From: Hexactinellida sp. DTS-2022
Lineage: Eukaryota > Porifera > Hexactinellida
Length of the DNA: 64,000 bases
Assembly: GCA_028753945.1 (NCBI GenBank)
Contig: JAPNXP010000008.1
Location: 4,402,001 to 4,466,000, forward strand
Reading direction: 5' to 3'
Position numbers and translations under genes: made by a program. How positions within the stretch are numbered: the stretch's first letter is position 1; each line of letters opens with the position of its first letter. The notes under the pieces were generated by a model. It made no database searches and was not told where the DNA came from. It saw only the letters and a program-made list of their open reading frames with translations. Of the stretch, positions 11,050-21,745 are shown in pieces.

Positions 11050-13509
11050 TTAGGATACATCATTATTGAATCCGTCTAGAGCCTCTTTAACGAGGTCTAA
11101 AAGCAGTTTGTTATCCGGAGCACTTAATCTCTGCAGAGCGGTTTTAACTCCAGAGCATTCCAGCAAGGTCTGTCTGTCCATAAACCCGTGCACATCTTTA
11201 TCGAGTAGGTTAGCTATTATAGCCACCGTGGGGAACTGTAGAGCGTCTGGCCCGTCCGTTAGAACCTCTCGAAGGAACTCTCTAATCTTCTCGTCCTCGC
11301 ACATCTACATACACACATTATAGTAGTACAGTGGAACTGTACTACAGTAGTCTTATATTAGAGTTATATTACAGTACAGACAGGGCTTAATAAGAATAGT
11401 TTTATTATGAACAAGCCCTATGGTCCCAATTTAACAACTTACATAGGGTTTGTATTAAGTTGAGTTCGCTTATTATGAAGTCTCTCTATTATGAACACAA
11501 TTTTTGGCTTCTTCAATAAAACTCAGTCAGTAAATAACTAACAGTAGAACCTGTTAGTACGAACACAAGGGGACCGTCAAAATGTGTTCGCCTTATCCGA
11601 AATTCGCATTATGTTATTAACCAATATCCATTTGTATTGAAAAGCCTTTGAAGGGGACTGAAATAGTGTTCCTACTAAGGAGGTTCTACTGTACATTCCA
11701 TTGTACCTTCTTCTTGGTTGCCACGGACCCGCTGCTGATGTTAGCGAGCACACAGAGCGCTTGCTCTCTGACGTCATCTCCCATCTCGTAGTTCTGCGTA
11801 ACCGTAAACACAATATCCAAACCGGTCTCTTCCTCGAGCTGTAGAAACTCTTCTATTTCTCCGTCCGTGGATAGAATGTTACGGATGATCCCGAGGCTCC
11901 GAAGGGTTAGGGTTTGTGACACAGGGTTGCTTAAGTGGGTGAATAAGAACTGCGGGAAGGAAGGGAGGGACTTAACAGCTGTTATTACAGTCTGGGGAGA
12001 CATGAAAGTACAGTTCATTAGTCCCCAGTAGCAGAGCTCTGTCACTGGCTGGTTACCACTATGCAGTCCGGAATGGAACCTGGTTATGACGTCAGCTTTA
12101 ATCAGGTCCTCTTTAGCTGGAGAGAACTCTAGCACCAGATTGGTCAGCAGGGAATAGGATGCGGTTACGAGGTTAATAGGCTGAACAGAGAAACTCGCGG
12201 TTTTCAACACGTGTCTCCAGACAGGGAAATCTACGAAAGAAGTCCGTAGTTGTTTGACGGAGCGAGAGAGAGAGAGGAGACAGTTAATGCTGTTGAGTTT
12301 GATGTCCGAATTATCGTACATTAGTCCCCGGACCAGCTGCTCCATTATATACGGTTTGTTTTCTGTTACAATTCGACGTAGCGAATCGTCTTCTGAGCAA
12401 AATCGAGAGAGAATTTCGAAAATGGCGGATTTAAGAGCTGCCTTTTCGGGTGTTAGTTCCGGTGGTGTTTCTATGAACACATCGATATCCATGGTTTCTC
12501 CCTCCTTGCTGTCTCCCTCTGTCTCACTCGCGGCCTTCAGATAGTCGGTGAGTACACTCAGGAACTGATCTGTGTCCGCTGTGGCTAGCTGCAGTTCCAC
12601 ATCAGAATGGATTGCTCGAGATATAACGCTAATAGCTATTCTCTGTATAGCGAAAGTGGGGTCAGATTCAGGTTTCGATAGAGACACGAGACGAGGCATA
12701 ACTATGTACTTTATGGTTGCTAGGTTAGATAGCCGGTTGTTTGTCTGTGCAAGGAATATGTTAACCAAGCATTTAGCGGTAGACAAGTTGATTTGAGGAT
12801 TTATTTCCTTCACAATAAGTTCGGTCAGAAACTGCGGAATACTAACTCCGTTCGAATATTTGTATTTACAAACGGCGAGTGACACCTCCAAATTATCCTC
12901 CAGTAAGCAAGCTAGAAGTTCTATAAAGGGCAGTCTAACTGAGTTTATTTGGAAAAGCCTGTTAGCTATTTTAGGGACGACTCCCTGGTCCAATAACTGT
13001 GTTTGGTGTGTTTGCGAGTTGCATGCTGTTTGCAGTATAAGCGCGGTCTGTTGACTGGAGGTGACCGGCCCGTCGAGGTTAGAAATAAGCGTAGAGAGAT
13101 TGCTGTCTTGGAAGAATAATTCTGTGTCAACTGAATCCGGGAAGTTCCTACAGAAAGACATGAGTGCGTATATTGCATTATGCGTAGTGCGGGTAGAGTA
13201 TTGCCCGCTTAGTCTGGACAGGAATAGAGAGGGAAGGTCCTCCTGTTTGAATAAAGTCCCGGCTTCGTTTGGTAGATAGCAGTAGCTGGCTAGAATAACG
13301 AGACACTCCCTAAGGAGAGCGTCACTGGTGGAGACATCCAGTGACAGAGATATTATCCGAGGGAGAGAAGAGAGTGAACTAATCTTACGGGATTTGTTGC
13401 CAATAATAGAGTGTTTGAATTGAGTGACGTAGGTTAGTTTAGCTGACTCGTTGTCTGAAGTTAGGATGTCTACGGGGTCCGAGGGTGGGCTGTCGGTTTC
13501 CATTGACAT
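11050..13509 (-). CDS. ARMC8: ARMC8, armadillo-repeat subunit of the CTLH/GID ubiquitin ligase complex
   Basis: Two exons on the minus strand, 13509-11707 and 11304-11050, joined in phase 0 with GTAC and TAG splice sites; 685 residues, close to the animal ARMC8 length. The N-terminal part has FKHSIIGNKSRK followed by helical repeats. The C-terminal half has the family blocks VWRHVLKTASF, LLTNLVLEFSPAKEDLI and EQALCVLANISSG, and exon 2 continues the last repeat. The family member is an armadillo scaffold of the CTLH/GID E3 ligase that helps recruit substrates and degrade proteins in cytosol and nucleus. ATG codons at 13509 and 13503 are both possible, and a TTTGCAG just upstream (about 13524) could be an acceptor for a further 5' exon. 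The intron is nearly filled by two MITEs. Confidence 0.87.
11377..11530. mobile_element. MITE family B (decayed) in ARMC8 intron
   Basis: Internal TTATTATGAACAAGCCCTAT and TAAGTTGAGTTCGCTTATTA match the other B copies; both ends are degraded. Confidence 0.65.
11542..11691. mobile_element. MITE family A in ARMC8 intron
   Basis: CAGTAGAACCTGTTAGTACG to ACTAAGGAGGTTCTACTG. Its TA flank is 13 nt from the exon 1 donor. Confidence 0.75.
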
Positions 13510-14268
13510 TGGAATGCGAGTTATCTGCAAATACAAATAAAGTGACACCTTCCGGAAATTTAAACGCCTAATTTCCGAAACAAAATTATTCGCAATTTTG
13601 AAAGCCTAGTATCCGGAATATACAATTCCGCAACTTTTTGTTCCTAATTTCTAGAACAAACATACCATACAGAGATTTTTATATAATAGTGAAGTGAATA
13701 AATGTTACTAATAAAATGAGAGTTATCGAATACCATAATCCGATCATTTATAATTTGGAATTCAGCTAAATGTAACATTTTAACTTTGCCGACTACTACT
13801 TAGTGGGCAAATATTGAAATAACTGCCATGTTAGTTGTTTTTCCTATCCCAACTAGTGCAATATTATGCAAATTCTAACGTATCAATTGTAAAAGAATAA
13901 AGTTCAGATACCAGTCACATAATTTCATAGAATTAATTTACGGCGAAATGAATTATAGCCAATATTTCAATTATCTTACATTTAAATTTATAAAACTTTG
14001 GTTTAGAAATTGAATACCTATAGTGTATGTATGTATTAATTAATTAATTCAATTTAATTGTTCTCATCGACCTTTTTTGTAAAAAGTTCGACCATAGGCC
14101 AATTGCACATTCTAATAAAGAAGGCATGAGCTCACATAAAATATTATAGAGAAAGCATTGAATTATATACCGTACAGGAATCCCTGTACGGTAACCGCCG
14201 CGAACCTCCTTAAATTTTACTCCTCCAATTTGAACTAGTGGACCCGGCACATACCTTTGAACCGGTGT

Positions 14269-14428
14269 AAGCGCTTTGGGGACCCCAGCATTTTAGGGAC
14301 CAGCTCCCTAAAGCACCATCGTTTTGGGTCCCCCGTCCCAATATCGCTAGTGTTTTAAAGTCCAGGGGGGTCCAAAACGCTAGCGATTTAGGGAGCTGGT
14401 CCCTAAAACGCTGGGGTCCCCGAAACCT
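14269..14428. mobile_element. GC-rich inverted-repeat element
   Basis: CGCTTTGGGGACCCCAGCAT at the left and its near-inverse CGCTGGGGTCCCCGAAAC at the right, continuing as TTTAGGGACCAGCTCCCTAAA on both sides. Arms about 42 bp. Confidence 0.65.
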
Positions 14429-14442
14429 TAGCTATGCTACTT

Positions 14443-14605
14443 AGTGAACTCTCGTTATAACGAAGTCGGATATAACGAAATACCCGCTTATAACGAAATA
14501 GAGATTTTCCCCAGATTAATTAACTATTATCCGCTTATAACGAATATCCGGATATAACGAAGGAATTTACAGGTCCCAACACTTCGTTATAACGAGAGTT
14601 CACTA
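14443..14605. mobile_element. MITE family C
   Basis: AGTGAACTCTCGTTATAACG to CGTTATAACGAGAGTTCACT, with internal CGGATATAACGAA units. Confidence 0.7.
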
Positions 14606-14658
14606 GCAAGCTCTATATTATCCCGAGTTACAATTTCTGTTTATTTATTACAGCTAGT

Positions 14659-16143
14659 ATGGAGAACGAAAGCAGTCGTTTGTTGGGCACAGACAAGCTG
14701 CAACAAAACTGGTTCCTCCGTGAGTTCACTCACCCCACGGACCCGACTACTCTCCTACACAGAATATTCATTCTATGTTTCATATGCACACTTTCCTTCG
14801 GATCTTATTTTTGCTTTGACAACCCCGCTTCTTTAGAAGGCCAAATGATAAAAACCCTCTCAATCGATAAGACGGAGTACGAGCTATTCTACTCCCTATA
14901 CTCCTGGCCAAACGTAATCCTGTCGGTTATAGGTGGTTATCTGCTGGATAGGGTCCTTGGTCACCGTTTCGGCGCTTTGCTATTCAGCAGTATTATCTGT
15001 GTCGGTCAGCTGATATTCGCGCTTGGGGGGCACTTCGGTTCCTTCTACTTAATGTGTGTTGGTCGCTTCGTGTTCGGCTTAGGCGGAGAGAGCCTAGCGG
15101 TTACACAGAATACGTACACAGTTATTTGGTTCAAAGGGAAAGAACTTAATCTCGTGTTCGGTTTATTACTGAGCGTGTCTCGACTGGGTTCTACTTTTGC
15201 TATGGTTAGTCTCGGGCCAACTTTCAAGGCTTTAGTCGGCGCTAATTTCAGTCCCATAACTTCTCTCGGTTTATGTTTGGATTTGGGGTTTGTGGTTTGC
15301 ATTTTGTCGCTTTTAGGGGCATTAATACTCGGGCTTCTGGACAAGCGAGCAGAGAAAATAGTCGAGAACAGAATCGTTAATAAAGAGGGTCCGATTAAGC
15401 TTAGGGACATTCTACATTTCCCCTTGGCGCTATGGGTTATATTCTTTATTTGCATGTTCTACTATGTGACAGTCTTTCCCTTTATAAGCCTAGGGCTGGT
15501 GTTCTTCCAGCAGAAGTACGGAGAATCTTCCTATCTCGCCTCTTCCACTAACAGCGCTGTTTACCTAATATCGGCACTTGTGTCGCCGCTGTGCGGTATT
15601 CTCATCGACAGGACCGGACTTTCTGTGGTCTGGGTGACAGTAGGGACGCTCCTTACGCTCCTAGCCCACTCCCTACTTGCCTTCACGTTCATACTGCCCT
15701 TGGGGGTAATGATTATAATGGGGATAGCCTACTCTATACTAGCTAGTTCCTTATGGCCGCTAGTCGGGTATTTAGTGCACGAGAATGCATTAGGCACTGC
15801 GTACGGTATAATGCAGGCCATACAAAATGCGGGTCTGGCTGTTGTATCCATTATAGCGGGTTTGCTATTAGACCAGTACGGGTATCTCGTACTAGAACTA
15901 TTCTTCTGTATGTGTTTGTGCGTAACACTACTACTGTGTATCACACTATACTTCCTAGACCTAGGTAATGCGGGTGTGCTTAATAGGACCGCGTGCTCTA
16001 GACGGAAGGCCGAATTGTTGGAACAGGTTAAGGAGGATTTGTACGGTGAGTACGAGGGAGATGATACCGTAGTAGAGGAATCAATAAGACGTAGGATACA
16101 TCCCCTGCCCATTAACACCTCTGATATACGGGATGCTAAGTAG
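14659..16143 (+). CDS. MFSD1: MFSD1, lysosomal major facilitator superfamily transporter
   Basis: A single-exon frame of 494 residues with about twelve membrane helices. Family blocks are clear: FGSYFCFDNPASLEGQ, YSWPNVILSVIGGYLLDR, GRFVFGLGGESLAVTQNTY and WFKGKELNLVFG in the first half, and LGTAYGIMQAIQNAGLAV in the second. The N-terminus has an ESSRLL dileucine signal (residues 4-9), as expected for lysosomal sorting. Animal MFSD1 is a lysosomal dipeptide exporter that works with the glycoprotein GLMP. The cytosolic tail from about residue 440 is charged and acidic. The lack of introns is notable in a gene whose neighbours are split. The start is the first ATG after stops and just before the helical N-terminus. 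Confidence 0.9.
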   Translation: MENESSRLLGTDKLQQNWFLREFTHPTDPTTLLHRIFILCFICTLSFGSYFCFDNPASLEGQMIKTLSIDKTEYELFYSLYSWPNVILSVIGGYLLDRVLGHRFGALLFSSIICVGQLIFALGGHFGSFYLMCVGRFVFGLGGESLAVTQNTYTVIWFKGKELNLVFGLLLSVSRLGSTFAMVSLGPTFKALVGANFSPITSLGLCLDLGFVVCILSLLGALILGLLDKRAEKIVENRIVNKEGPIKLRDILHFPLALWVIFFICMFYYVTVFPFISLGLVFFQQKYGESSYLASSTNSAVYLISALVSPLCGILIDRTGLSVVWVTVGTLLTLLAHSLLAFTFILPLGVMIIMGIAYSILASSLWPLVGYLVHENALGTAYGIMQAIQNAGLAVVSIIAGLLLDQYGYLVLELFFCMCLCVTLLLCITLYFLDLGNAGVLNRTACSRRKAELLEQVKEDLYGEYEGDDTVVEESIRRRIHPLPINTSDIRDAK

Positions 16144-16337
16144 TGTGTGTGTATATTCTGACGTTTTAATGCTAGCTACTGATTGTATGCTTATTTATGT
16201 ACACTTGTTTTGTCCTTTATAATGTAGCGAGTTATACTGTTTATATCGGGTATTGAAGTACAATATATGGTCATTCAATGTTATATTGAGCATATTGAGG
16301 AATTCAGCAGAACCGACACTTTTCTTATTCCAATGCA

Positions 16338-16400
16338 TTAGAGCCTGCATAATCCGACATTTTCCCCTATCCTAACGTGTGTCGGATTAGACAGGTTATA
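16338..16400. mobile_element. MITE family G
   Basis: GAGCCTGCATAATCCGACAT to GTGTCGGATTAGACAGG; the same pair of ends occurs at 32518-32592. Confidence 0.55.
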
Positions 16401-16440
16401 CAGTATACTTATAGTGTGACTTATACTAAATATTACAACA

Positions 16441-16578
16441 GTTAATTCTCGTTATACTGAAGTGCTTGGGACCTGTAAATTCCTTCGTTATATCCGGATA
16501 TTCATATAATCGGGTAATAATTAATGCATTTAGTGCTCTGGGAGAAATCTCCATTTCGTTATATCCGACTTATAACGA
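16441..16578. mobile_element. MITE family C
   Basis: TTCTCGTTATACTGAAGTGC to GTTATATCCGACTTATAACG. Confidence 0.6.
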
Positions 16579-16647
16579 GGTTATACACTATACTTATAAT
16601 GTGATTATATAACAGCATCATAGTGTGACTCTATAACACAGCATATA

Positions 16648-19258
16648 ATGCCTGACGATTCCCTCTCTGACGTGGAGCCCTCTACGGATACGGACCCTCC
16701 TCCTGCCCCTCCTGTCCCCCCTGTCCCCCCTGCCCCGCCCCGGCGAGTTGTCAAGGTGCACCTGGACAGACCCTGTCGGGTACAGTCCGTGCTGCTCTCG
16801 GGTCTGAGTCGCACCAAGCCCGACTACGTCACGGATAAGATACGGGGACTGCTGAGTGCCAGCAACTACCATGAGCTCTTGGAGGAAGTGGCAGAGGCCA
16901 GGGCTGCCATCAGTGGACTGGGGATATTCAAACATGTAATTGCACTCTGTTCTCTCTAACTATACTAACTATACTGTTAGACGGACAGTTCTTTATAAGA
17001 CTCCGCTTAATAGAGTCACTTCGGGACCAGGTTGCTTTGACCCGATTAAGCGGAGAAATCTATTAACCGGTGGCTCTATTAATTAAGCGGAGGATATTCA
17101 AACATGTAACTATACCTGTTAGACGGACAGTTCTTTATACTAAATACAAGTGAACTCTCGTTATAACGAAGTGCTTGGAACCTGTAAATTCCTTCGTTAT
17201 ATCCTGATATTCGTTATAAGCGGATAATAGTTAATACATTTAATGCTCTGGGGGAAATCTCCATTTGGTTATAACGGGAGTTCACTGTATACGAATGGAC
17301 TTATTATATTTGCCAACGTTATTTTTAATGTTTCATCAAAGATTGCCCAACCGGTTTTCAAATGTCCCTGGTTTGTTTACACATTATACTATACTACAGT
17401 AGAGCCTCTGAACAACGGACACCTTGGGACCGGAACCGTTGTCCGTTATTTAGAGGTTGTCCGCTATTTAGAGGTTGCTTTTCTATTAGACATATGCTCT
17501 TTAAATAAATCCGTGCCACGAGGGTTGTCCGTTATTTAGAGGTTGTCCGCTATTTGGAGTGTCCGTTATGGGAGGCTCCACTGTATACTTGGTTTGTTTA
17601 ACAATATTACTGTATAGGTGGACGCGTTATTGGACAGTGGCGCTGGTCTAGAGGACATCCGGGTTCGGTTTAACTTAGAGGAGACTAATATCCGCGCTAA
17701 GGTTGGAGTTGAGGTGGGGGACAACTCGGCGACTGGAGTTCTCTCGCTGTCTCTCCCAAACCTGTGTGGGAGGGGCGAGAGGCTAGCTATACAGTTCGGG
17801 GCCCCCAACCCGGGGTCCGACAGGTCCCGGGACTATAAACTGAGTCTGGCTAAGCCGCTGCCAACTCGACTGGTCGACATAGCGGATATAAGCCTAGCTA
17901 GGACAGAATACCAATTGGAACATTTCAAGTCTTCCAATCTGTCTCATAGGGTGGAGACTTCGTGTGCACTCAGCTCATTCATTGGTCAGTTTGATATGCA
18001 TACTATAGTTAGTTAGTTAGTTAGTTTCAGTTTGATACATGCATATTATAGCATAGTTAGTTCATATGAATGAGTCTACTATATTTCCTATTAACAGAGT
18101 CTACTGTATAGTTCCTATTAACAAAGTATACTACAGTACCTATTAAGGCTATTAACAGAGTATACTTATACAATATAGCTATGTCTACATAATGCTGTGT
18201 ATGTAGGCAGACACACGTTGTCGCTTGACTGTGACTGGAGACAGCTGATCAGCAGAGAGGGCACCAGCATGTACCTCAGACAGCAGGCCGGACATTCCTT
18301 AAGGTCAGCTGTGAGACACACTCTGCTTATGGACACACGGGACAGCAGCGAGCTCGTTAGTCCGGGGCTGTACCTATCTTCCAGCCAGGTTAGTAGTGTA
18401 CTTATTGTATAGGATAGATAACAGACATGTCTTATAAGTACTATAGGATAGTATAGTATAGTCAGGTTCTTTTATTATGAACATTAAAGGGACCTTATTG
18501 TACAGTACAGGTATCAGTTAATTAGGAATAGCTCTTTTGGTATGTTTGTTATACAAAATATTAGGCTCTCGTTAATAGGAACACGGATAAGGAGTACAAG
18601 GTTAATTTCCCTAGCCTATACAAATGCAAGTGACTCCAGTTAATACGAATATATTACGAGGGTCCCCTGGTGTTCCTACTAACGAGAGTATACTTAGTTG
18701 CTAGGTAACGTCAATAGGAATGTAACTATTTAGGAATACTCCGGTTTGCTCCCAGGCAGCTGTCGGTATCTGAAAGCTGAGGTGCACACTGAGGCTAATA
18801 TCCCGTTATTTGCCGGAATAATACTCTCCCTAACCGGTCGTGCCGGGTACCTACACTCATTAAGCGACCAGACTAACCCTCTGGACAGATTCCTGCTCGG
18901 GGGCCCCACCTCTCTAAGGGGGTTCTCACTTTGGGGGGTGTCACCTCGGGACAGGGACTGCTCTCTCGGCGCTAACACCTATTGGGCGGGAGGGACACAT
19001 CTGTACTCTCCGCTCCCCTACTGGTCACAGGGCCTGGGGCAGTACTTCAGACTGCACGCGTTCGCGACAGCTGGAAACCTGTTTAATTTTGGGAACATGG
19101 GTATGGGAGAAGGGTTTAGACTGTCAGTGGGTATCGGGTTTCTGTGGAGAATTAGCTTTATTCGCGTTGAGGTTAATTGGTGTAGGATTATACTCAGTGG
19201 GATGAGGGATAGCATTCAGCCTGGCCTCCAATTTGGCGTTGGTATGGACTTCTTGTGA
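16648..19258 (+). CDS. SAMM50: SAMM50, mitochondrial outer-membrane beta-barrel insertase
   Basis: Four exons: 16648-16935, 17618-17984, 18207-18388 and 18734-19258; phases 0, 1 and 0; total 453 residues, close to the family length. Exon 1 encodes a proline-rich start and the POTRA domain (LLSGLSRTKPDYVTDKI, ISGLGIFKHV). Exons 2-4 encode the C-terminal barrel, with LSLPNLCGRGERLAIQFG, the hallmark DRFLLGGPTSLRGFSLWGV and WAGGTHLYSPLPYW, ending in an aromatic C-terminal strand (GVGMDFL). The family inserts beta-barrel proteins into the mitochondrial outer membrane and contacts MICOS. Exon 4 is taken to begin at GAATACTCC after TTTAG, because this restores the expected loop residues and the phase; the CCCAG at 18751-18755 would break the frame. 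All three introns are largely MITE sequence. Confidence 0.9.
16996..17092. mobile_element. MITE family D fragment in SAMM50 intron 1
   Basis: GACTCCGCTTAATAGAGTCA to CTATTAATTAAGCGGAG. It lies between two copies of the exon 1 end. Confidence 0.6.
17091..17142 (+). repeat. Duplicate of the SAMM50 exon 1 end and donor
   Basis: GGATATTCAAACATGTAACT followed by GTTAGACGGACAGTTCTTTA repeats the true exon end and intron start at 16922-16997. Confidence 0.7.
17150..17288. mobile_element. MITE family C
   Basis: AGTGAACTCTCGTTATAACG to TAACGGGAGTTCACTG, then TA. Confidence 0.7.
17397..17583. mobile_element. MITE family H
   Basis: CAGTAGAGCCTCTGAACAAC to TTATGGGAGGCTCCACTG, flanked by TA; internal repeats TTGTCCGTTATTTAGAGG. 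It ends 34 nt before exon 2 of SAMM50. Confidence 0.7.
18562..18692. mobile_element. MITE family A'
   Basis: GGCTCTCGTTAATAGGAACA to GTGTTCCTACTAACGAGAGT, in SAMM50 intron 3. A short B-type piece (about 18463-18500) lies just upstream. Confidence 0.65.
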
Positions 19259-19390
19259 AAGTATGTTTGTGTTATTTTATATACATTTTGGTGTCACTTA
19301 CCGAATACGAATAATAGGGCTGTAATCATTTTATTGGGCGAATAGGTTACAATTAATACTGCGAACTAATATAATTTTTATATATATTTT

Positions 19391-19891
19391 TTAGTTTTTA
19401 ATTTTCTTTGCTTTACTCGCCTCTTCTGCCTGGTTACCAATGTGTGCAGATAGAATGCTGTCGATATCCGCATCCAGATTATCGGTCTCCTCTCCCTCTG
19501 ATAAGTCCCCCTCGGAAACTCCTCTCTTCCTGTCTGTCTGTCCCTTATCCATTTCTGTCTCTGTCTGTCTTATGCCCCCCTTTATATGTTCCCTGTCCCC
19601 CTTTATTTGTCCCCTGTCCCCCTTTATTTGTCCCCTGTCCCCCTTTATTTGTCCCCTGTCCCCTTGCATTAGTTCCCTATCCCTAGCTATATGGCCCTTG
19701 TCCCTCTCTGTCTCTGTCTCTACCCACTCGCTAAGCTCCTGGTTGGATTGCTCTCGCATTAGCTTAACCTGTTCTGCTAGCGTTGCTAGAGTATCATCTG
19801 CTAGCGGCAGTGTCAGTGTAATGTTAGGCGTAAGTGAGCAGTGAGAGGCTCTTAGGTGTATAGCATTCATGCTACTGTTGTTGTTAGCCAT
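19391..19891 (-). CDS. Acidic/charged protein with GQIKGDR repeats
   Basis: An intact 166-residue frame, intronless, convergent with SAMM50. Residues 20-60 form a short hydrophobic-amphipathic part (LTPNITLTLPLADDTLATLA) ending in LSEWVETE. Residues 75-103 are tandem copies of GDRGQIK coded by a 21-bp DNA repeat (about 19575-19665). The C-terminal part is acidic, then lysine-rich (KAKKIKN). The N-terminal block with an acidic tail faintly recalls the KEOPS subunit GON7, but I cannot establish that. The frame survives a length-variable repeat in multiples of three, which favours a real gene. No function is assigned. Confidence 0.45.
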   Translation of the reverse strand: MANNNSSMNAIHLRASHCSLTPNITLTLPLADDTLATLAEQVKLMREQSNQELSEWVETETERDKGHIARDRELMQGDRGQIKGDRGQIKGDRGQIKGDREHIKGGIRQTETEMDKGQTDRKRGVSEGDLSEGEETDNLDADIDSILSAHIGNQAEEASKAKKIKN

Positions 19892-20548
19892 TCTATCCTA
19901 TTCTATTCTATTCTATTCTGTAGTATAACTAGGTTATAACGTACCTGGTTAGTACAGTACTAATTAATTTAACCAAATTTATAAAGCAGTATGTATTTCT
20001 ATGTAGGGTAAACTCGGTTAGTACGTACATCAGATAATACTACTCGGATAATTTCATTCCCGTATAAATATGTTTATGTTCTGTATTTATTAATACCGTA
20101 GATTAATAGAGTCACCGGTTAATTGGGTCAAAACACACTTAATCCAAATGACCCAATTAATTAAGCGGAGTTTGCTGTATAATATTTAGTCACATTATTA
20201 ATAGCAATCCATTGTAGTTTCTAATCAAATAGAGAGGTTTGTTATTATCCTTAGTTTGTAGTAAATCAGTGATTATACTTATATCCGATCTACCTTGCAT
20301 AGCCTAATTGTTCCGTATTTTCTTTCTCTTATAAACTTAGCACACTGTTATAACGAGAATATATTGCGTTAGTATTAATTGATTGGAGATGACAGCATAA
20401 CAAATGCAACTTGCTACTCATAATAATCCATTTGATTACACATGACTACATATGCTATCCAAAAGAATCCGTCATAAATTGATTACACAGTAACTCCTCC
20501 CAATTAAGGTTAATTTATTTCCCTCTTAAGTATACTGTGAGTTAACTA

Positions 20549-20873
20549 CAGTCAGGTCTGCTTATTGTGAACTGCTTTACATGAAACTTTTATTATGAAC
20601 CCCCTTTATTATGTCCCAATTTAACAACTTACATAGGGTTTGTATTAAGTTGAGCGCCCTTATTATAAAGTCTCTCTATTGTAAACAAAACTTTGGTCCC
20701 TTTAATGTAAATTATATAGGGTACATGACAACCTTTTTCCAGTAGAATGTTCTTATATCCGGCATATTCTTATAACCGGTGTTCATATATCCATCTACTG
20801 TAGTATATTAATTTATGCCATTAAGTGAGTTCTCTTATTATGAATACAGTTTTTGGCCCCTTGAATGTTCATA
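20549..20873. mobile_element. MITE family B interrupted by an E fragment
   Basis: CAGTCAGGTCTGCTTATTGT at the left. E-type TTATATAGGGTACATGACAA to CATCTACTGTA lies inside. The B right end GGCCCCTTGAATGTTCATAC follows. Confidence 0.55.
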
Positions 20874-21050
20874 CAGTCAGGTCTGCTTATTGTGAACAGT
20901 TTTTCGTCTGCTTAATTAATATCAAAACTTTTTATTATTAACAAGCCCAATGGTCCCAATTTAACAACTTTTGTATTCAGTTGAGTTCGCTTATTATGAA
21001 GTCACTCTATTACGAATACAGTTTTTGGTCCCTTGAATGTTCATAATAAG
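20874..21050. mobile_element. MITE family B
   Basis: CAGTCAGGTCTGCTTATTGT start, then TTCGCTTATTATGAAGTCAC and TTGAATGTTCATAATAAGAA near the end. Confidence 0.65.
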
Positions 21051-21095
21051 AACATAACTATACCCTATTGCTTTCCCTGCGATTAGCTAGCTCCT

Positions 21096-21581
21096 ATGTC
21101 TACCTCAGAGCCGCCATCAGATACCCCTCCCCCCTACGTCAGAGAGGAGTCCCCCCAGCCCCCTGCCGCCCCCGAGCCCGCCGCAGCCCCGCCGGTTATA
21201 ATCCGAGAGAAACCGAGTTTCCCTCCCCCCGCCTACACCGAGAAGCCTGGCCTGGTAGTCAGTGACGTCACAGAACCGAGAGAGGAAGAGAACTCGCGTC
21301 TCGACTCGGTCGTGTCCCCCTTGTTATGGCTAGCGGTTATTCTGTCCATCCTCATGTTCAGTCCGTGCGGGTACCTCGCGTTTGCTTTCACCTGTTTCGC
21401 GTTCTGGACCGAGACCGGCGGCAATGTACAGGCGGCTCGCTACCTCAGTTCCCTGGCTCGGGTCTGCGCAATTGCCGCGTTTATGATGGGAGTGCTGATT
21501 CTGCTGACTCCACAGGTCACGAAGTCGGACAGAGAACCGTACTGCTTCTTTGAAGATCAGTCCTACCGTATTTGTCTGTAA
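21096..21581 (+). CDS. CD225/dispanin-like two-helix membrane protein
   Basis: An intact 161-residue frame. Residues 1-70 are proline-rich and disordered, with PPPY and PPPAYTE motifs that could bind WW domains. Residues about 75-98 form a hydrophobic segment (LLWLAVILSILMFSPCGYLA), then a loop with a QAARYLSSLARV segment and a second helix (AFMMGVLILL). This order (helix, small loop with A-R-S residues, helix) matches the CD225 domain of dispanins such as PRRT and IFITM-type proteins, which sit in plasma or endosomal membranes. It ends with a short cysteine-containing tail. It is intronless. The start is the ATG just after an in-frame upstream stop region. The exact subfamily is not clear, and the assignment rests on the domain pattern. 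Confidence 0.62.
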   Translation: MSTSEPPSDTPPPYVREESPQPPAAPEPAAAPPVIIREKPSFPPPAYTEKPGLVVSDVTEPREEENSRLDSVVSPLLWLAVILSILMFSPCGYLAFAFTCFAFWTETGGNVQAARYLSSLARVCAIAAFMMGVLILLTPQVTKSDREPYCFFEDQSYRICL

Positions 21582-21745
21582 TAATCTGACTAACTAACTA
21601 ACTAGCTAGCTAGCTATTTGTCTGTAATACTACTAACTAACTAGCTATCTATTTGTTTGTAATACTACTAACAACTAACTAGCTATTGTATTTGTCCGTA
21701 ATAATACTGACTAACTAAATAGCTAGTTACCTACTGTATTAACTA
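21570..21745 (+). repeat. Minisatellite seeded from the stop codon of the CD225-like gene
   Basis: About four units of TATTTGTCTGTAATA plus ACTAACTAACTAGCTA. The first unit is the last codons and stop of the gene (ATTTGTCTGTAA). Confidence 0.7.

Larger units (their letters stand above)
13549..14658. other. Intergenic between ARMC8 and MFSD1
   Basis: AT-rich, probably holding the divergent promoters of the two genes. Contains a palindromic element (14269-14428) and a C-type MITE (14443-14605). No coding signal recognised. Confidence 0.55.
16144..16647. other. Intergenic between MFSD1 and SAMM50
   Basis: Holds a G-type MITE (about 16338-16400), a C-type MITE (about 16441-16578) and short AT-rich sequence that must include the SAMM50 promoter. 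No further gene seen. Confidence 0.5.
19892..21095. other. Intergenic with D-, B- and E-type MITEs
   Basis: D fragment about 20101-20178, B-type copies from 20549 and 20874, and an E-type fragment about 20706-20812 embedded in the first B copy. No gene recognised. Confidence 0.55.

Noticed and set aside
15045-15455. 136-residue minus-strand frame
   Set aside because: Antisense shadow of MFSD1.
18751-18755. CCCAG as the acceptor of SAMM50 exon 4
   Set aside because: It breaks the phase with exon 3; TTTAG at 18729-18733 restores the frame and the family residues.
19408-19844. Two plus-strand frames rich in P, C and S
   Set aside because: Antisense readings of the GDRGQIK repeat gene.
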